Source: Bacillota bacterium
GTDB taxonomy: Bacteria > Bacillota_G > Limnochordia > DTU010
Length of the DNA stretch: 64,000 nt
Reading direction: 5' to 3'
NCBI GenBank assembly: GCA_012799255.1
Contig: JAAZLQ010000084.1
Coordinates: 12,095 to 76,094, forward strand
The notes beneath the pieces were generated by a model. That model ran no database searches. It was not told where the DNA came from and was given only the letters and a program-made list of their open reading frames with translations. The position numbers and the translations under genes were made by a program. Positions 25,622 through 34,470 of this stretch are shown one piece after another (within the stretch, counting starts at the first letter, position 1; each line of letters begins with the position of its first letter).

Positions 25622-27286
25622 TTACCAAACATACTTAAGTCCAATACCCTTACCTATGTTCCAGACGGCTGACAGTTGAGGCTTGATTCTGTAGGCAAGC
25701 GTATGCAGGCATTCCCAGGTCTTTTGGGCGGGGAAATACATAAATTTGCTGCTCGCGCTCAAGCGTCCTAATTGCACATCATTGGTTACCTGGAGATAAA
25801 AACCTGATGCATTACCTGCAAACTGTGCACCAATGCCAAGCCAGTTACGTGATAGGAAGCTAGAAAAGACGTCATACTCAAACCCAATTCTGGTTTGTTG
25901 GGTAGGTACAGCAAAAAGTTCTCCACGTAACCGATATTTCGCAGAGTGTTGAAGGCCAACTCCGGGGTACTCAGATCCGAATCCGAAAAATGTTAGGCTA
26001 TTTGCCTCCCGTTTGGGCACATAACTGAAGTCAATATCGGAAACATAGACAGAATATAGGTCGTGTAACCAGAGATGTTCAAGATCTTCCAGGTGTTGCA
26101 GATCGGGTCCCTTAAACAGCACAGGGACTAAGAGATCGCTATGCAGTAGACCTGCATGGTTGCCAGCATTTGCCCTGATAGTGGCTGGAAGTTTCGGTGC
26201 TATCAGACTTACCACAAAATCACCCACATTAGGATTATGCAAGTAATTGTAGATATTAGGGGGAGCCGCAGGAAAACGTAGATGCTTTGTTAGTTCAAGC
26301 CATTCTTCTGAACTGAGGAACTCTCCACTATAACCATTAATGTAGTAGTCAAAGGGATCCTCTCCCGAATAGGTGTAACTCACTTTCCCATCTTGTCCAT
26401 TTAGGGCAAATGTGCCTTGGCTATGATGTGCGATCACTGTATCCCCTAGTCGATAAAAGACAAAGTCGATACCGTTAGCTACAAGCTCCTGGGCTTTTTC
26501 AGCCTTATTAACTTCTTCGTTCAGGTAGACGTTGGGATAAGAATAGAATCTATACTCGCCCAACGTCTTCTTAAAGATAGCTTTGAGATCGATTAATTCT
26601 ATATCCCCAAAAGACATCCCATGATCTGCATACAAAATGATATTGACCTGATCAAGTTGATCAACAGGTAAGAAGTTCCCAATAGCCCGATCGAAGCTAT
26701 AAACCGACTGTAAGTGCGCTTTAGGACCTAATAAATGTCCTACAACATCGGTATGAAACCACAGAACCTCTGCAAATCCATAAGTATCCAAAATGTCTTT
26801 TACATTAAGCAGGGAAAGTTCTGCTAGATGGTGGAAAACAGGAATCCCATAGAGGAAAAAGCTTTGGGAACGCCTAGGGAACTGTCGAACTAAATCTAGG
26901 AAAACTTGTGGTTCCGAGACAAGTTGATCCGCCTCTCGGTCGAGATAGCCCCAGGAGATGCTGCCACCTTCGTGGTTCCCCGTCCCTGATTTTAGACGTG
27001 GGTAGATCATCTCTGTACCACCTGGATAAAGAGATAATCCGTGTTTAATCTGTATCCCACCTTCAAATAGCGCCTCTATGTTTGGAAGATTGCCTTCCTC
27101 AAGCTCACGGTAAAAGTCATGAGCGCTCACTGCATCAAGGTGAAAAATCAGGTAAGGATTGGCTGCCGCCACAGTTGGTACTATGAAAGTCAATATTAGT
27201 ACAACGAATAAGGAGATTCGTTGGTTCTTACTTAGAGCGATTTTAATCTCCTCCAACTTCAGTCTTCTGCTCCTTATTCTGCACAA
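25622..27286 (-). CDS. Alkaline phosphatase-superfamily phosphodiesterase fused to a C-terminal beta-barrel
   Basis: A 554-residue exported protein. A signal-like helix is at about residues 23-41 (ISLFVVLILTFIVPTVAAA). The enzyme domain (about 43-425) shows alkaline phosphatase-superfamily metal sites: FHLDAVS, WFHTDVVGHLLG, YADHGMSFG and NAGNHAGLLHSD. The last about 115 residues alternate hydrophobic and polar, with many aromatic residues, and end in KYVW, as outer-membrane barrel strands do. I infer an outer-membrane-anchored phosphodiesterase. The start is uncertain: TTG 27286 opens the frame but has no ribosome site; other near-cognate starts (CTG or TTG about 8-10 codons downstream) are possible. 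Confidence 0.78.
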   Translation of the reverse strand: MCRIRSRRLKLEEIKIALSKNQRISLFVVLILTFIVPTVAAANPYLIFHLDAVSAHDFYRELEEGNLPNIEALFEGGIQIKHGLSLYPGGTEMIYPRLKSGTGNHEGGSISWGYLDREADQLVSEPQVFLDLVRQFPRRSQSFFLYGIPVFHHLAELSLLNVKDILDTYGFAEVLWFHTDVVGHLLGPKAHLQSVYSFDRAIGNFLPVDQLDQVNIILYADHGMSFGDIELIDLKAIFKKTLGEYRFYSYPNVYLNEEVNKAEKAQELVANGIDFVFYRLGDTVIAHHSQGTFALNGQDGKVSYTYSGEDPFDYYINGYSGEFLSSEEWLELTKHLRFPAAPPNIYNYLHNPNVGDFVVSLIAPKLPATIRANAGNHAGLLHSDLLVPVLFKGPDLQHLEDLEHLWLHDLYSVYVSDIDFSYVPKREANSLTFFGFGSEYPGVGLQHSAKYRLRGELFAVPTQQTRIGFEYDVFSSFLSRNWLGIGAQFAGNASGFYLQVTNDVQLGRLSASSKFMYFPAQKTWECLHTLAYRIKPQLSAVWNIGKGIGLKYVW

Positions 27287-27397
27287 TTGTTTCGGTTCCC
27301 TCTAAAAAGCTGGCTGTGGACAGTCTGACTATGATTGGAAATAGAAGGAAAATCACAATGGCCAGGGAATATTATCTACTTGTGACTAGATACACTA

Positions 27398-28366
27398 ATG
27401 TGGGGTGCTCAGATGAAGATGGTAACCAAGGTTTATTTGCGGCAGGGGAGATTCAAAAAGATGCTTTTTGGTCTAATCGTTGGTTTAGTGCTAGTGGGCC
27501 TCGCGGCCTTAGTAGCCATACCACCGCTCGTGATGGGCGACATGATCAATATGCATGTGGACTTTGCCAAAGTCTATGATGCATCTGATTTTGGGTTAAC
27601 AGCAACTGAGTTAACTTTACGTACAGCCGATGGATATCAGATCTCAGCCTTTGAGGTTGAAGTTGCTAACCCCAAGGCTGTAGTAATTTTCATTTCGGGA
27701 ATCCATAACCCATCCGTTACAGCCTTTTTTGGACATGCGCGCATGCTTGCCGAGAATGGGTACGCTTCAATTCTCTATGATCTTAGGTCCCACGGCAAGA
27801 GCGATGGGGAAGTGATTGCCCTCGGACATCTGGAAACTCGAGATACACAAGCAGTTGTGGATTACATTAAGTCAAAGACCGTTTATACCCAAGTCCCGAT
27901 TGTGGTCTATGGTTTATCAATGGGTGGGGCGGTGGCTATCAACTCCATTGGGCAGATTCCAGAACTCGATGGTGTGATCAGTATGTCGGCCTATTCTTCC
28001 TGGGAGGACATGTTTGTCGAAAACATGGAACCTCTGGGGGCACCTGCTTGGTTGACCACTTTGCAAAAACCATTTGTGAAGCTCTACACTATATATAAGT
28101 TTGGTCTAGATACTGTCGACATCTATCCCAAAGAACAGATTAAAGCACTCGGTTCACGGCCAGCTCTCATCATGCATTCGGAAGGCGATTCGCAGGTTGG
28201 ATTTAAGAACTTTGAAAGGATAGTGGCCCAGGCGCCAAGTCATGTAGAAACATGGACCCGGCCAGGTGACCATCATATGATGACCACAGACTTTTTCAAT
28301 CCCGAAAATGATCTGGAGTACGCCCAGCGTGTGTTGGGTTTCTTAGAACGCAACTTTGGGCACTAG
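27398..28366 (+). CDS. Alpha/beta hydrolase, membrane-anchored
   Basis: A 322-residue protein with an N-terminal membrane helix (about residues 22-45) and an alpha/beta hydrolase domain. The nucleophile elbow is GLSMGG, the acid is in HSEGDSQVG and the catalytic His is in GDHHMM. The SHGKSDGE segment is typical of the cap-less esterase/BAAT-like group. ATG 27413, preceded by GGGGTG, is an alternative and perhaps better start. No partner genes are evident. Substrate unknown. Confidence 0.85.
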   Translation: MWGAQMKMVTKVYLRQGRFKKMLFGLIVGLVLVGLAALVAIPPLVMGDMINMHVDFAKVYDASDFGLTATELTLRTADGYQISAFEVEVANPKAVVIFISGIHNPSVTAFFGHARMLAENGYASILYDLRSHGKSDGEVIALGHLETRDTQAVVDYIKSKTVYTQVPIVVYGLSMGGAVAINSIGQIPELDGVISMSAYSSWEDMFVENMEPLGAPAWLTTLQKPFVKLYTIYKFGLDTVDIYPKEQIKALGSRPALIMHSEGDSQVGFKNFERIVAQAPSHVETWTRPGDHHMMTTDFFNPENDLEYAQRVLGFLERNFGH

Positions 28367-28384
28367 AGGGTGGAGATTGTTGTA

Positions 28385-28885
28385 GTGAAGATCGCCTTTT
28401 GCAATGGCAACAACAAAGAGTATGAACAGATGCTCAATAATTTGCTTCGAGAGGTGTTTTTTGACTTTCAGTTTTGGTTTGACCTTGGTTTGTGGGATGA
28501 GAATTATGAGAGTTATTCTTTTATGGAAAATGGTCTAATTCTCTCCAATGTTTGTGTTTACAAAGCGCAAATACTGCTAAAAGGCCAACGCCATGTCAAC
28601 ATGTTTCACCTTCATCTAGGTGATCTAAAAAACTGTCTTTATGAGATCCCAGAACTGCGTACCATGGTCGTTGCCAGACAAGCAGGGTCAACATTGGGTT
28701 TGATTGGCGTATTTTCTCTGGAGGACATTTCTTTCTTGGAGTTAGCCAATCATTTGCCGTTTTCGGGTGTAGAACGAATAGAGTTTGGTTTTATACCTCC
28801 TTGGTCCGATGTTTCTTTTGTTTTCGAAGAGCGGGATAGTATACCCCTCTTTGTCAGGGGGTTCCTGCGAGCTGGGGGATTTTAA
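28385..28885 (+). pseudogene. GNAT-like acetyltransferase lacking its acetyl-CoA-binding core (internal deletion)
   Basis: A 166-residue product. The first about 65 residues (NNKEYEQMLNNLLREVFFDF, then LWDENYESYSFMENG) look like the N-terminus of the about 380-residue GNAT proteins of clostridia, and the last part (GVERIEFGFIPPWSDVSF, ending SIPLFVRGFL) looks like their C-terminus. The glycine-rich acetyl-CoA motif A (R/Q-x-x-G-x-G/A) is not present anywhere. I infer an in-frame internal loss. Start GTG 28385 has GGTGGAG upstream. This reading rests on recalled family sequences and needs alignment. Confidence 0.55.
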
Positions 28886-28924
28886 GTTTCCCCAGTTATC
28901 CTTAACGTGAGGGGTGTGAAGTGC

Positions 28925-29428
28925 ATGCGGCTAATTATCCATGACTTAAGCAAACAAGATTTTGAGAAGCTATTTCCTGAGCCCTTGGAGCGGACGATGG
29001 TGATTGCAGATGATAGTACCATTCGCCATTGTCTGGGCTGCTTTGGCTGTTGGGTAAAAACACCGGCAGCTTGTATTATTAGGGATAAGTATGGGGATAT
29101 GGGTGAACATTTGTCTAAGTGCAAAGAGGTATTAATTATCAGCGAGTGTTTCTATGGTGGGTTCAGCCCTTTCGTAAAAAATGTGCTGGATAGAAGTATT
29201 TCTTACGTCCATCCATACTTTGAAAATAGGAATGGAGAAATGCATCATAGACGCAGATACAAAAACCGCATCACTCTGCGTGTGTGGTTTTACGGTGAGA
29301 ACATCACTAAGCGTGAGCAGCAAACGGCACAGAACCTCGTCAAAGCAAACTGTGTTAATCTTGACAGTGATGTGGCAGAAATAGTCTTTAAGCAATCCGT
29401 TACCGAAATGGGGGGTCAGCGGATATGA
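28925..29428 (+). CDS. Flavodoxin-fold protein (NADPH-dependent FMN reductase-like), cysteine-containing
   Basis: A 167-residue flavodoxin-like protein. It has HCLGCFGCW followed by CIIRD near residue 36, the signature of iron-sulfur-flavoprotein-like or multimeric flavodoxin families, and SECFYGGFSPFVKNVLDRS at the FMN-binding loop. ATG 28925 has GAGGGG upstream. It overlaps the next gene, another flavodoxin-fold protein, by 4 bp, so the two probably work together, perhaps as a heteromer. Confidence 0.78.
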   Translation: MRLIIHDLSKQDFEKLFPEPLERTMVIADDSTIRHCLGCFGCWVKTPAACIIRDKYGDMGEHLSKCKEVLIISECFYGGFSPFVKNVLDRSISYVHPYFENRNGEMHHRRRYKNRITLRVWFYGENITKREQQTAQNLVKANCVNLDSDVAEIVFKQSVTEMGGQRI

Positions 29429-30057
29429 AAATAGCATTGATTAACGGTAGTCCGAAGCGGAAGGATAGTGCTTCCCAGTTGATTCTGGAGACTATTCAAC
29501 CTTTGCTTGCTAGTGGTGATGATGTCCATTTCTACCACCTAGGGAAACCTGTATTAACTAGTGAGGAAATAGACCAGATAAAGCAAAACGATATTTTGCT
29601 CTTTGCTTTGCCCTTGTATGTGGACGGAATTCCATCCCAGTTGCTAAGGTGTTTGCAACAGTTGGAGACACCATTGGCCGTTTTGGGTAACAAGCAGATG
29701 GTTTATGCAGTGGTAAACTGTGGGTTTTATGAAGGACATCAAGCCCAGTGGGCAATTGAGATGATGGAGAACTGGTGCGTCAAAGCCGGGCAAACTTGGG
29801 GTCAGGGTGTGGGGGTTGGAGGGGGCGCCATGCTCCCCAGCTTAACGAATGTTCGTCTGGGATACGGACCACTTAAGAATCTAGGGAAGGCATTCCAACA
29901 GCTTGCGGACAACATTACTAGACGTACTACGGGGGAAAGTGTGTATATAGTACCCAATTTCCCCAAGCTTGCCTATAAACTTGCCGGTGAAATGTCAATG
30001 CGCAAGTCTATTAAGGCAAATGGACTGCGCTCAAAGGATTTATATTTGCGTAAATAA
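29425..30057 (+). CDS. Flavodoxin-fold NAD(P)H-dependent oxidoreductase-like protein
   Basis: A 210-residue protein with the FMN phosphate-binding start KIALINGSPKRKDSAS and the PLYVDGIPSQLLRCL loop of the NADPH-dependent FMN reductase family. Its ATG overlaps the preceding gene's stop (ATGA). C-terminal tail is basic. Paired flavodoxin-fold genes like these often sit near transport or regulatory genes; no specific role is visible. Confidence 0.8.
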   Translation: MKIALINGSPKRKDSASQLILETIQPLLASGDDVHFYHLGKPVLTSEEIDQIKQNDILLFALPLYVDGIPSQLLRCLQQLETPLAVLGNKQMVYAVVNCGFYEGHQAQWAIEMMENWCVKAGQTWGQGVGVGGGAMLPSLTNVRLGYGPLKNLGKAFQQLADNITRRTTGESVYIVPNFPKLAYKLAGEMSMRKSIKANGLRSKDLYLRK

Positions 30058-30083
30058 AGACGGAGGCAACTGCCTCCGTCTTT
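30056..30083 (+). terminator. Intrinsic terminator
   Basis: A 13-bp stem AAAGACGGAGGCA / TGCCTCCGTCTTT immediately after the second flavodoxin-like gene. It separates this unit from the formate dehydrogenase operon. Confidence 0.85.
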
Positions 30084-30148
30084 CATCTAGTCTAGCGGTA
30101 GTGTTTATAGAAATCTAACAGAAAGTAAAGATTGATAAAAAGTTAGCA

Positions 30149-30177
30149 TTGAACTTTATTTCTTCATAATGTATAAT
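30149..30177 (+). promoter_or_regulatory. Strong sigma-A promoter of the ECF/formate dehydrogenase operon
   Basis: TTGAAC (30149-30154) and TATAAT (30172-30177) with exactly 17 bases between them. Transcription from here would give a leader of about 155 bases before the first gene at 30342. The leader contains short complementary stretches but no terminator and no riboswitch class I can name. Confidence 0.8.
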
Positions 30178-30341
30178 TAGAAAAATGGTAGAAAATGTCT
30201 TTTGCAATGTTTCGCAGATCGCCATGCTTAAAAGTGATGCAACAACAACGCTAGGAGTAGGTTCGCCATAAATTATCAAAAAAAAGATGCCTTTGAATCA
30301 TTTTCTCCTTTTTTCAAAACCCTTCAACGAGGAGGATGAAT

Positions 30342-31433
30342 ATGCAAAAAAGGTATTGGAAAGCGATGTTTGTTTTGCTTGTTCTTCTGCTGGTATTTGG
30401 CGTTGTTACATCTGCTTGTTTTGCCATGGAAGGTATCATCTCATTGTCACCAGACGCACGCTTGGAAATCACAGGTCCGCGGATCACAATTACTCTGAAT
30501 GCCGAAGAAATGCTGGGGGTACCCCTTGAGACTTTTCAATGTAAACATATCAGCTCTTCGGGAGAAGTCTTTGAAGTGACAGTTACAGGTTTTTCATTAT
30601 ACGATCTTCTAGCTGACCATGGTGTTGATACCGCTACCATCTCCTCAATGAACTTTGTCGCGGCCGATGACTATGTAATGGCTGCTCCTGCCGAAATACT
30701 TGCCGATAACCCCGTCTATATTATGTTAGCAAGGGATGGTCAGAGCCTAGGCTATCCTAGGAGTTGTATACCGAATCAACGTTCCATGTATTGGGTGAAG
30801 AACCTGATCAGAGTAGAGTTGATTTTGGATGACACATTAACAGCTCTCGATGCATCTGGTGTAAAGAAGGTTAGTTTTTTCCGTGAGGCGATCAAAGAGT
30901 TAGAGCCAGTTACGTTAAACAACCGAGGACACCAAGTAAAGGCTTATTCCTTACACTCTTACTTTCAGAAATTTGCCCGAAATATCCCCGAACAACCAGT
31001 GACTCTCCTTGCCTTGGATGGTTTTGAAAAGACGGAGACTGCCGAAATTTTTCTGGAGAACTATGTGACTCTAGAGCCGGAGCCTGGACGGGAGGGTGAT
31101 TTACCACTTTACTTTTCTGAGGAGATCAGTCTAGGTATGCGCGTCAAGCAGCTTGATCTAGTGATCGCCCAGGAAGACGCGGTGTACTTCGGGCTGGAGA
31201 TATCACTTCCTGACCTATTTCGGAACGTGGGGATGGATAAGGCCACAAGTTATCGGTTTGTCGCAAGTGACGGTTTTACGGTTGAAATCCCGTCCGATGC
31301 TATACCCTATGGTCTGATTTATCCAGATGAGAAAGGTGGTTATCTGCGGGTCAGGTTTGATGGCTATAACTTTACCGACGTTACTGGTGGGGGTAAAGTG
31401 AAATATCTTATAGCTATTGAGGCTGTTCAATAA
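30342..31433 (+). CDS. Exported protein with two molybdopterin-domain-like modules
   Basis: A 363-residue protein with an N-terminal signal helix (about 4-28, ending TSACFA; a weak lipobox is possible). Two modules follow, about 35-170 and 190-360. Each resembles the C-terminal half of the sulfite-oxidase Moco domain: a GFSLYDLLADHGVD-like helix, an ADDYVMAAPAE / SDGFTVEIPSDA strand pair, and a terminal WVKNLIRVEL / KVKYLIAIEAV strand. The Cys that ligates Mo in true enzymes is not evident. ATG 30342 has GGAGG six bases upstream. First gene of the operon. Possibly a cofactor- or pterin-binding surface protein; inference. Confidence 0.68.
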   Translation: MQKRYWKAMFVLLVLLLVFGVVTSACFAMEGIISLSPDARLEITGPRITITLNAEEMLGVPLETFQCKHISSSGEVFEVTVTGFSLYDLLADHGVDTATISSMNFVAADDYVMAAPAEILADNPVYIMLARDGQSLGYPRSCIPNQRSMYWVKNLIRVELILDDTLTALDASGVKKVSFFREAIKELEPVTLNNRGHQVKAYSLHSYFQKFARNIPEQPVTLLALDGFEKTETAEIFLENYVTLEPEPGREGDLPLYFSEEISLGMRVKQLDLVIAQEDAVYFGLEISLPDLFRNVGMDKATSYRFVASDGFTVEIPSDAIPYGLIYPDEKGGYLRVRFDGYNFTDVTGGGKVKYLIAIEAVQ

Positions 31434-31469
31434 CAGCAGAAAACCTAAGGGTGGAGTAGGGGGACAATC

Positions 31470-31946
31470 GTGAAAAAAATAACATTAATTATGTTAACTG
31501 TTGCTATGCTATTGTTTCCATCCAACCGGGTGGAGGGCTCGTCGGTGGATATCCATAACCGAACCATACTTACCTTTGACGGAGCAGCCAGTACAGAACT
31601 GACACTAGGTGAATTTCTTGATTTGCCACAAATGACAGTTCAGTTAACTCGGACGAATTCGAAGGGGAAAACCACCACAGGGATCTACACAGGTGTCCAT
31701 TGGACAGAACTCGCAAAGGCTATTGGGGTTTCAAACACCCAAAGTGTACTACTTGTGGCTTCCGATGGTTTTGAGCAGGTATATCCCCTAGAAGTACTTC
31801 AAGCACCAGATTCCTTATTCGCGCTCTATCAAGATGGTAAACCCATTACTCAAGAAGCGCACAATGGTCAAGTTTGGTTTTGTGCAGATGGAGAATTTAC
31901 GGCAAATTTTTGGACCAAATTCGTAGTAAAAGTAGTGGTCAAATGA
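31470..31946 (+). CDS. Exported single molybdopterin-domain-like protein
   Basis: A 158-residue protein with a signal peptide (about 1-23, ending RVEG) and a single module of the same kind as in the preceding gene: GVHWTELAKAIGVSN, VASDGFEQVYPLEVL and a final FWTKFVVKVVV strand. GTG start with GGGGG upstream. It overlaps the S-component gene by 4 bp (ATGA). It may be the extracytoplasmic partner of the ECF transporter. Confidence 0.68.
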   Translation: MKKITLIMLTVAMLLFPSNRVEGSSVDIHNRTILTFDGAASTELTLGEFLDLPQMTVQLTRTNSKGKTTTGIYTGVHWTELAKAIGVSNTQSVLLVASDGFEQVYPLEVLQAPDSLFALYQDGKPITQEAHNGQVWFCADGEFTANFWTKFVVKVVVK

Positions 31947-32497
31947 GCACGCACCGTTTTTTGCTATCTGATTACATGATCATGGCCATGTTGGCTGCCA
32001 TAGGTATAGCCATAAAGGCTATTATTGTGCCTCTTGCGCAAATTGTCACCGGAGCCTTGTTCATCCCTGGTGGAGTTTTGGCTGGAGGATTTTACATGAT
32101 GTTCTTGGTGCTCGGAAACGCGATTGTTGGCAAACGGGGAGCGGCTTTTATGATCTCCTTGATCCAGGCGGTTTTGGTAACAATTACTGGAACCCTCGGT
32201 TCCCACGGCGCAGCCAGTCTATTTACCTATACCCTGGCGGGGGTAGCTGTAGAGTTATGCTTGCTCCTAATCCGCCACCATGGTTGTTGTGCTCTCTGCT
32301 GTTTCTTGGCTGGAATGGTGGCAAACTTGGCCGGGAGCTTTGCAGTTAATATTGCCATCTTCAAGTTGCCCTTCGTTCCTTTGATGCTTTCACTCTGTGT
32401 AGCAGCCCTTTCTGGTGGGTTAGGGGGACTTGTGGCCAACCTGGTAGCCCGTAACATTGAAGAGCTTGGACTAGTTAAGGGTAAGGAGGCGGTATAG
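31943..32497 (+). CDS. ECF transporter S component (substrate-binding membrane protein), unknown substrate
   Basis: A 184-residue integral membrane protein with six predicted helices, of the size and style of ECF S components (MAMLAAIGIAIKAIIVPLAQ, FIPGGVLAGGFYMMFLVLG, FMISLIQAVLVTITG). The Ala-rich first helix that contacts the T component is present. It does not match a vitamin-specific S component I can name with confidence. It is coupled to neighbours on both sides; the A, A' and T genes follow at 34467-36518, and MobB and formate dehydrogenase genes come next. Confidence 0.8.
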   Translation: MSTHRFLLSDYMIMAMLAAIGIAIKAIIVPLAQIVTGALFIPGGVLAGGFYMMFLVLGNAIVGKRGAAFMISLIQAVLVTITGTLGSHGAASLFTYTLAGVAVELCLLLIRHHGCCALCCFLAGMVANLAGSFAVNIAIFKLPFVPLMLSLCVAALSGGLGGLVANLVARNIEELGLVKGKEAV

Positions 32498-33946
32498 GTG
32501 AAAGGCTTAAGGGCGAGAGTCTCCACGCTTATTGTCGCGCTTTGCATTGTGTTTTGCGCTACTTGTAGTTCGGAGAGTCGCACCTTACGGGTCACCGGCG
32601 ATGTGGAGCGGGAACAGGTACTCCAGGATTATCAAGGTTGGTTAGTTGATAGAATCCACTATGATGATCAAGTTCAAGAGGCTATCCCTTTACGGGCTAT
32701 CTTAAATGAGGTTGGGATCACCGGGAACGATGTGACCATTTTCTTCTCTTCCAGTGATGGGGCGGTGGCTAGAGTTCCCTTAGATCAAATCTTAGATGAT
32801 GGCTGGCTTCGCTTGAGTAGCGAGTATGGGTGGCAGTTTATCTCTGAAAAACATCCCAGGCAAGCTAAAATAAAGTTCATGGATTATCTTGTGGTTGCTG
32901 CTTCTGAACCAAAATCGAAAGCACCTTGTGTACGCATCATCGATGAAAACAACGAAATAACACTTACTTATGGTGATCTCTTTATGGCTGATGGAATCAG
33001 CCGACTAGTTCTAGAGGGAGAGGCCAAAAAAGGATCATATAACACTACTGCCTACAGTAGGCGGACCTTGATTCCGATAGCCAACTATTTGCAGGACAGA
33101 CAGTCAGGTGAGTTACGTGTTGCACTCGCCTATTATGCTGATGGGAGTCAGGGAGTCATTTCTTTGAATGGTTTTTTGGAATGGCGCGGTAATTCTGCAG
33201 ATTATCTTGGTCCAGATGGGCGGAGTAGAAAGAAAAATATCATCGGCATCTGGGTTAACCCTCCTGAACTCTGTATTACCCAAATGGTCCCAGAAGCCCT
33301 AGTAGCTTTAGAGCATGGTTCAGTCCTAATTATTTTGCTTGATGGTTTAAGTTATTATGATCTTAAGGCTTTGGCTCCTCCATTCTTATCTGCCCAAAGT
33401 GTGAAACAGGCTCGGACGGTGATGCCCTCCATAACTCCTGTTGCTCTTGGTTCGATCCTAACAGGCATGCTACCTAAAGAAAACGGGATAACAAACCGGG
33501 GTATGCGTGATCTAAAAGTTGATGACGTTTTCGCTCATGCAACAAAAATGGGAAAAAGCTCAGTTATGGTGGAAGGTTCTACAAAAGTGATAAACACAAG
33601 TGTACCACAGCTGCTTAATCCTGATTTAGATAGTGATGGAACAACGGATGAGGAGGTTTTTGCCACTGCTCAAAAGCAACTAGCAACGGGAGTGGATCTT
33701 CTCTTTGTGCACTTCCATGGCTATGATGATATCGCTCACAGCCACGGTCCCCTTTCGCCAGAGGCGTCAGCCAAGCTGATGGAACTGGATGGTTATGTAG
33801 AATCACTTTGTGTAGGATTTTCGGGAACGGTATTAGTGATCGCGGACCATGGGCAACATGCCACATCAGAAGATAAGTTGGGGGATCACGGAGAATTTCG
33901 TGCTCTGGATATGACAGTTCCCTGGATAAGGTGGGAGCAACCTTGA
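32498..33946 (+). CDS. Exported two-part protein: molybdopterin-domain-like modules plus alkaline phosphatase-superfamily domain
   Basis: A 482-residue protein with a signal or lipoprotein leader (lipobox-like FCATCSS near residue 22). The first half (about 25-260) appears to contain two modules like those in the preceding genes (IPLRAILNEVGI; TLIPIANYL). The second half (about 270-480) is an alkaline phosphatase-superfamily domain: ILLDGLSYYD, MPSITPVALGSILTGMLP with the likely nucleophile Thr/Ser, FHGYDDIAHSHGP and IADHGQH. A surface phosphatase linked to a Moco-type fold suggests handling of a phosphorylated pterin-like compound before import; this is inference. GTG start with AAGGAGG upstream. 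Confidence 0.72.
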   Translation: MKGLRARVSTLIVALCIVFCATCSSESRTLRVTGDVEREQVLQDYQGWLVDRIHYDDQVQEAIPLRAILNEVGITGNDVTIFFSSSDGAVARVPLDQILDDGWLRLSSEYGWQFISEKHPRQAKIKFMDYLVVAASEPKSKAPCVRIIDENNEITLTYGDLFMADGISRLVLEGEAKKGSYNTTAYSRRTLIPIANYLQDRQSGELRVALAYYADGSQGVISLNGFLEWRGNSADYLGPDGRSRKKNIIGIWVNPPELCITQMVPEALVALEHGSVLIILLDGLSYYDLKALAPPFLSAQSVKQARTVMPSITPVALGSILTGMLPKENGITNRGMRDLKVDDVFAHATKMGKSSVMVEGSTKVINTSVPQLLNPDLDSDGTTDEEVFATAQKQLATGVDLLFVHFHGYDDIAHSHGPLSPEASAKLMELDGYVESLCVGFSGTVLVIADHGQHATSEDKLGDHGEFRALDMTVPWIRWEQP

Positions 33947-34470
33947 AGAGACTGGAAAATGAAAACTTAGTAATTATCAGTTCGGTAGCAGTTTTGCTAG
34001 TTCTTGTGGTTGTCTTTGCTCACCTTAATGCAGGAAATGTCGATCTCAAAAAAGATCTTGAGATAAAGGCCGAGTTTGTTTTCGTTCATGATAGCGATAG
34101 TTATCGCGTGACGATGAATGATGTTTTAGCACTGAATCCAGTTGAGTTTACCGCTGTAATGAACACTAGTACCACCGACCCTACGCCTGTTACTTTTACT
34201 GGCGTTGAGCTTAGCAAGTTGTGTGAACGTTACAACATCCATATTTCCCCGGATTCAGTCGTCCTAGTGAAGGCTTTGGATGGTTATGCCTCAGCACTTA
34301 CGGGGAGTGAAGTCCTAACGGAAGACAATGTCTACATTTGTATACACATGAACGGAGAAGCCTTAAAACCCAAGAAAGAAGGGGGTCTTGGGCCCTATCT
34401 AATGGTAATTAAGAACGTACAGTTTTCTCAGCGTTGGTGTAAGTTTGTAGAGGAGATTGAGGTTAGATGA
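33943..34470 (+). CDS. Membrane-anchored molybdopterin-domain-like protein
   Basis: A 175-residue protein with one N-terminal helix (about 10-27, IISSVAVLLVLVVVFAHL) and one module: GVELSKLCERYNIHISPDS, KALDGYASALTGSEVL, GGLGPYLMVIKNV and the final CKFVEEIEVR. Start TTG 33943 overlaps the previous stop (TTGA); GTG 33931 is an alternative. It overlaps the first ECF ATPase gene by 4 bp. It is the sixth copy of this module in the operon. Confidence 0.68.
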   Translation: MKRLENENLVIISSVAVLLVLVVVFAHLNAGNVDLKKDLEIKAEFVFVHDSDSYRVTMNDVLALNPVEFTAVMNTSTTDPTPVTFTGVELSKLCERYNIHISPDSVVLVKALDGYASALTGSEVLTEDNVYICIHMNGEALKPKKEGGLGPYLMVIKNVQFSQRWCKFVEEIEVR

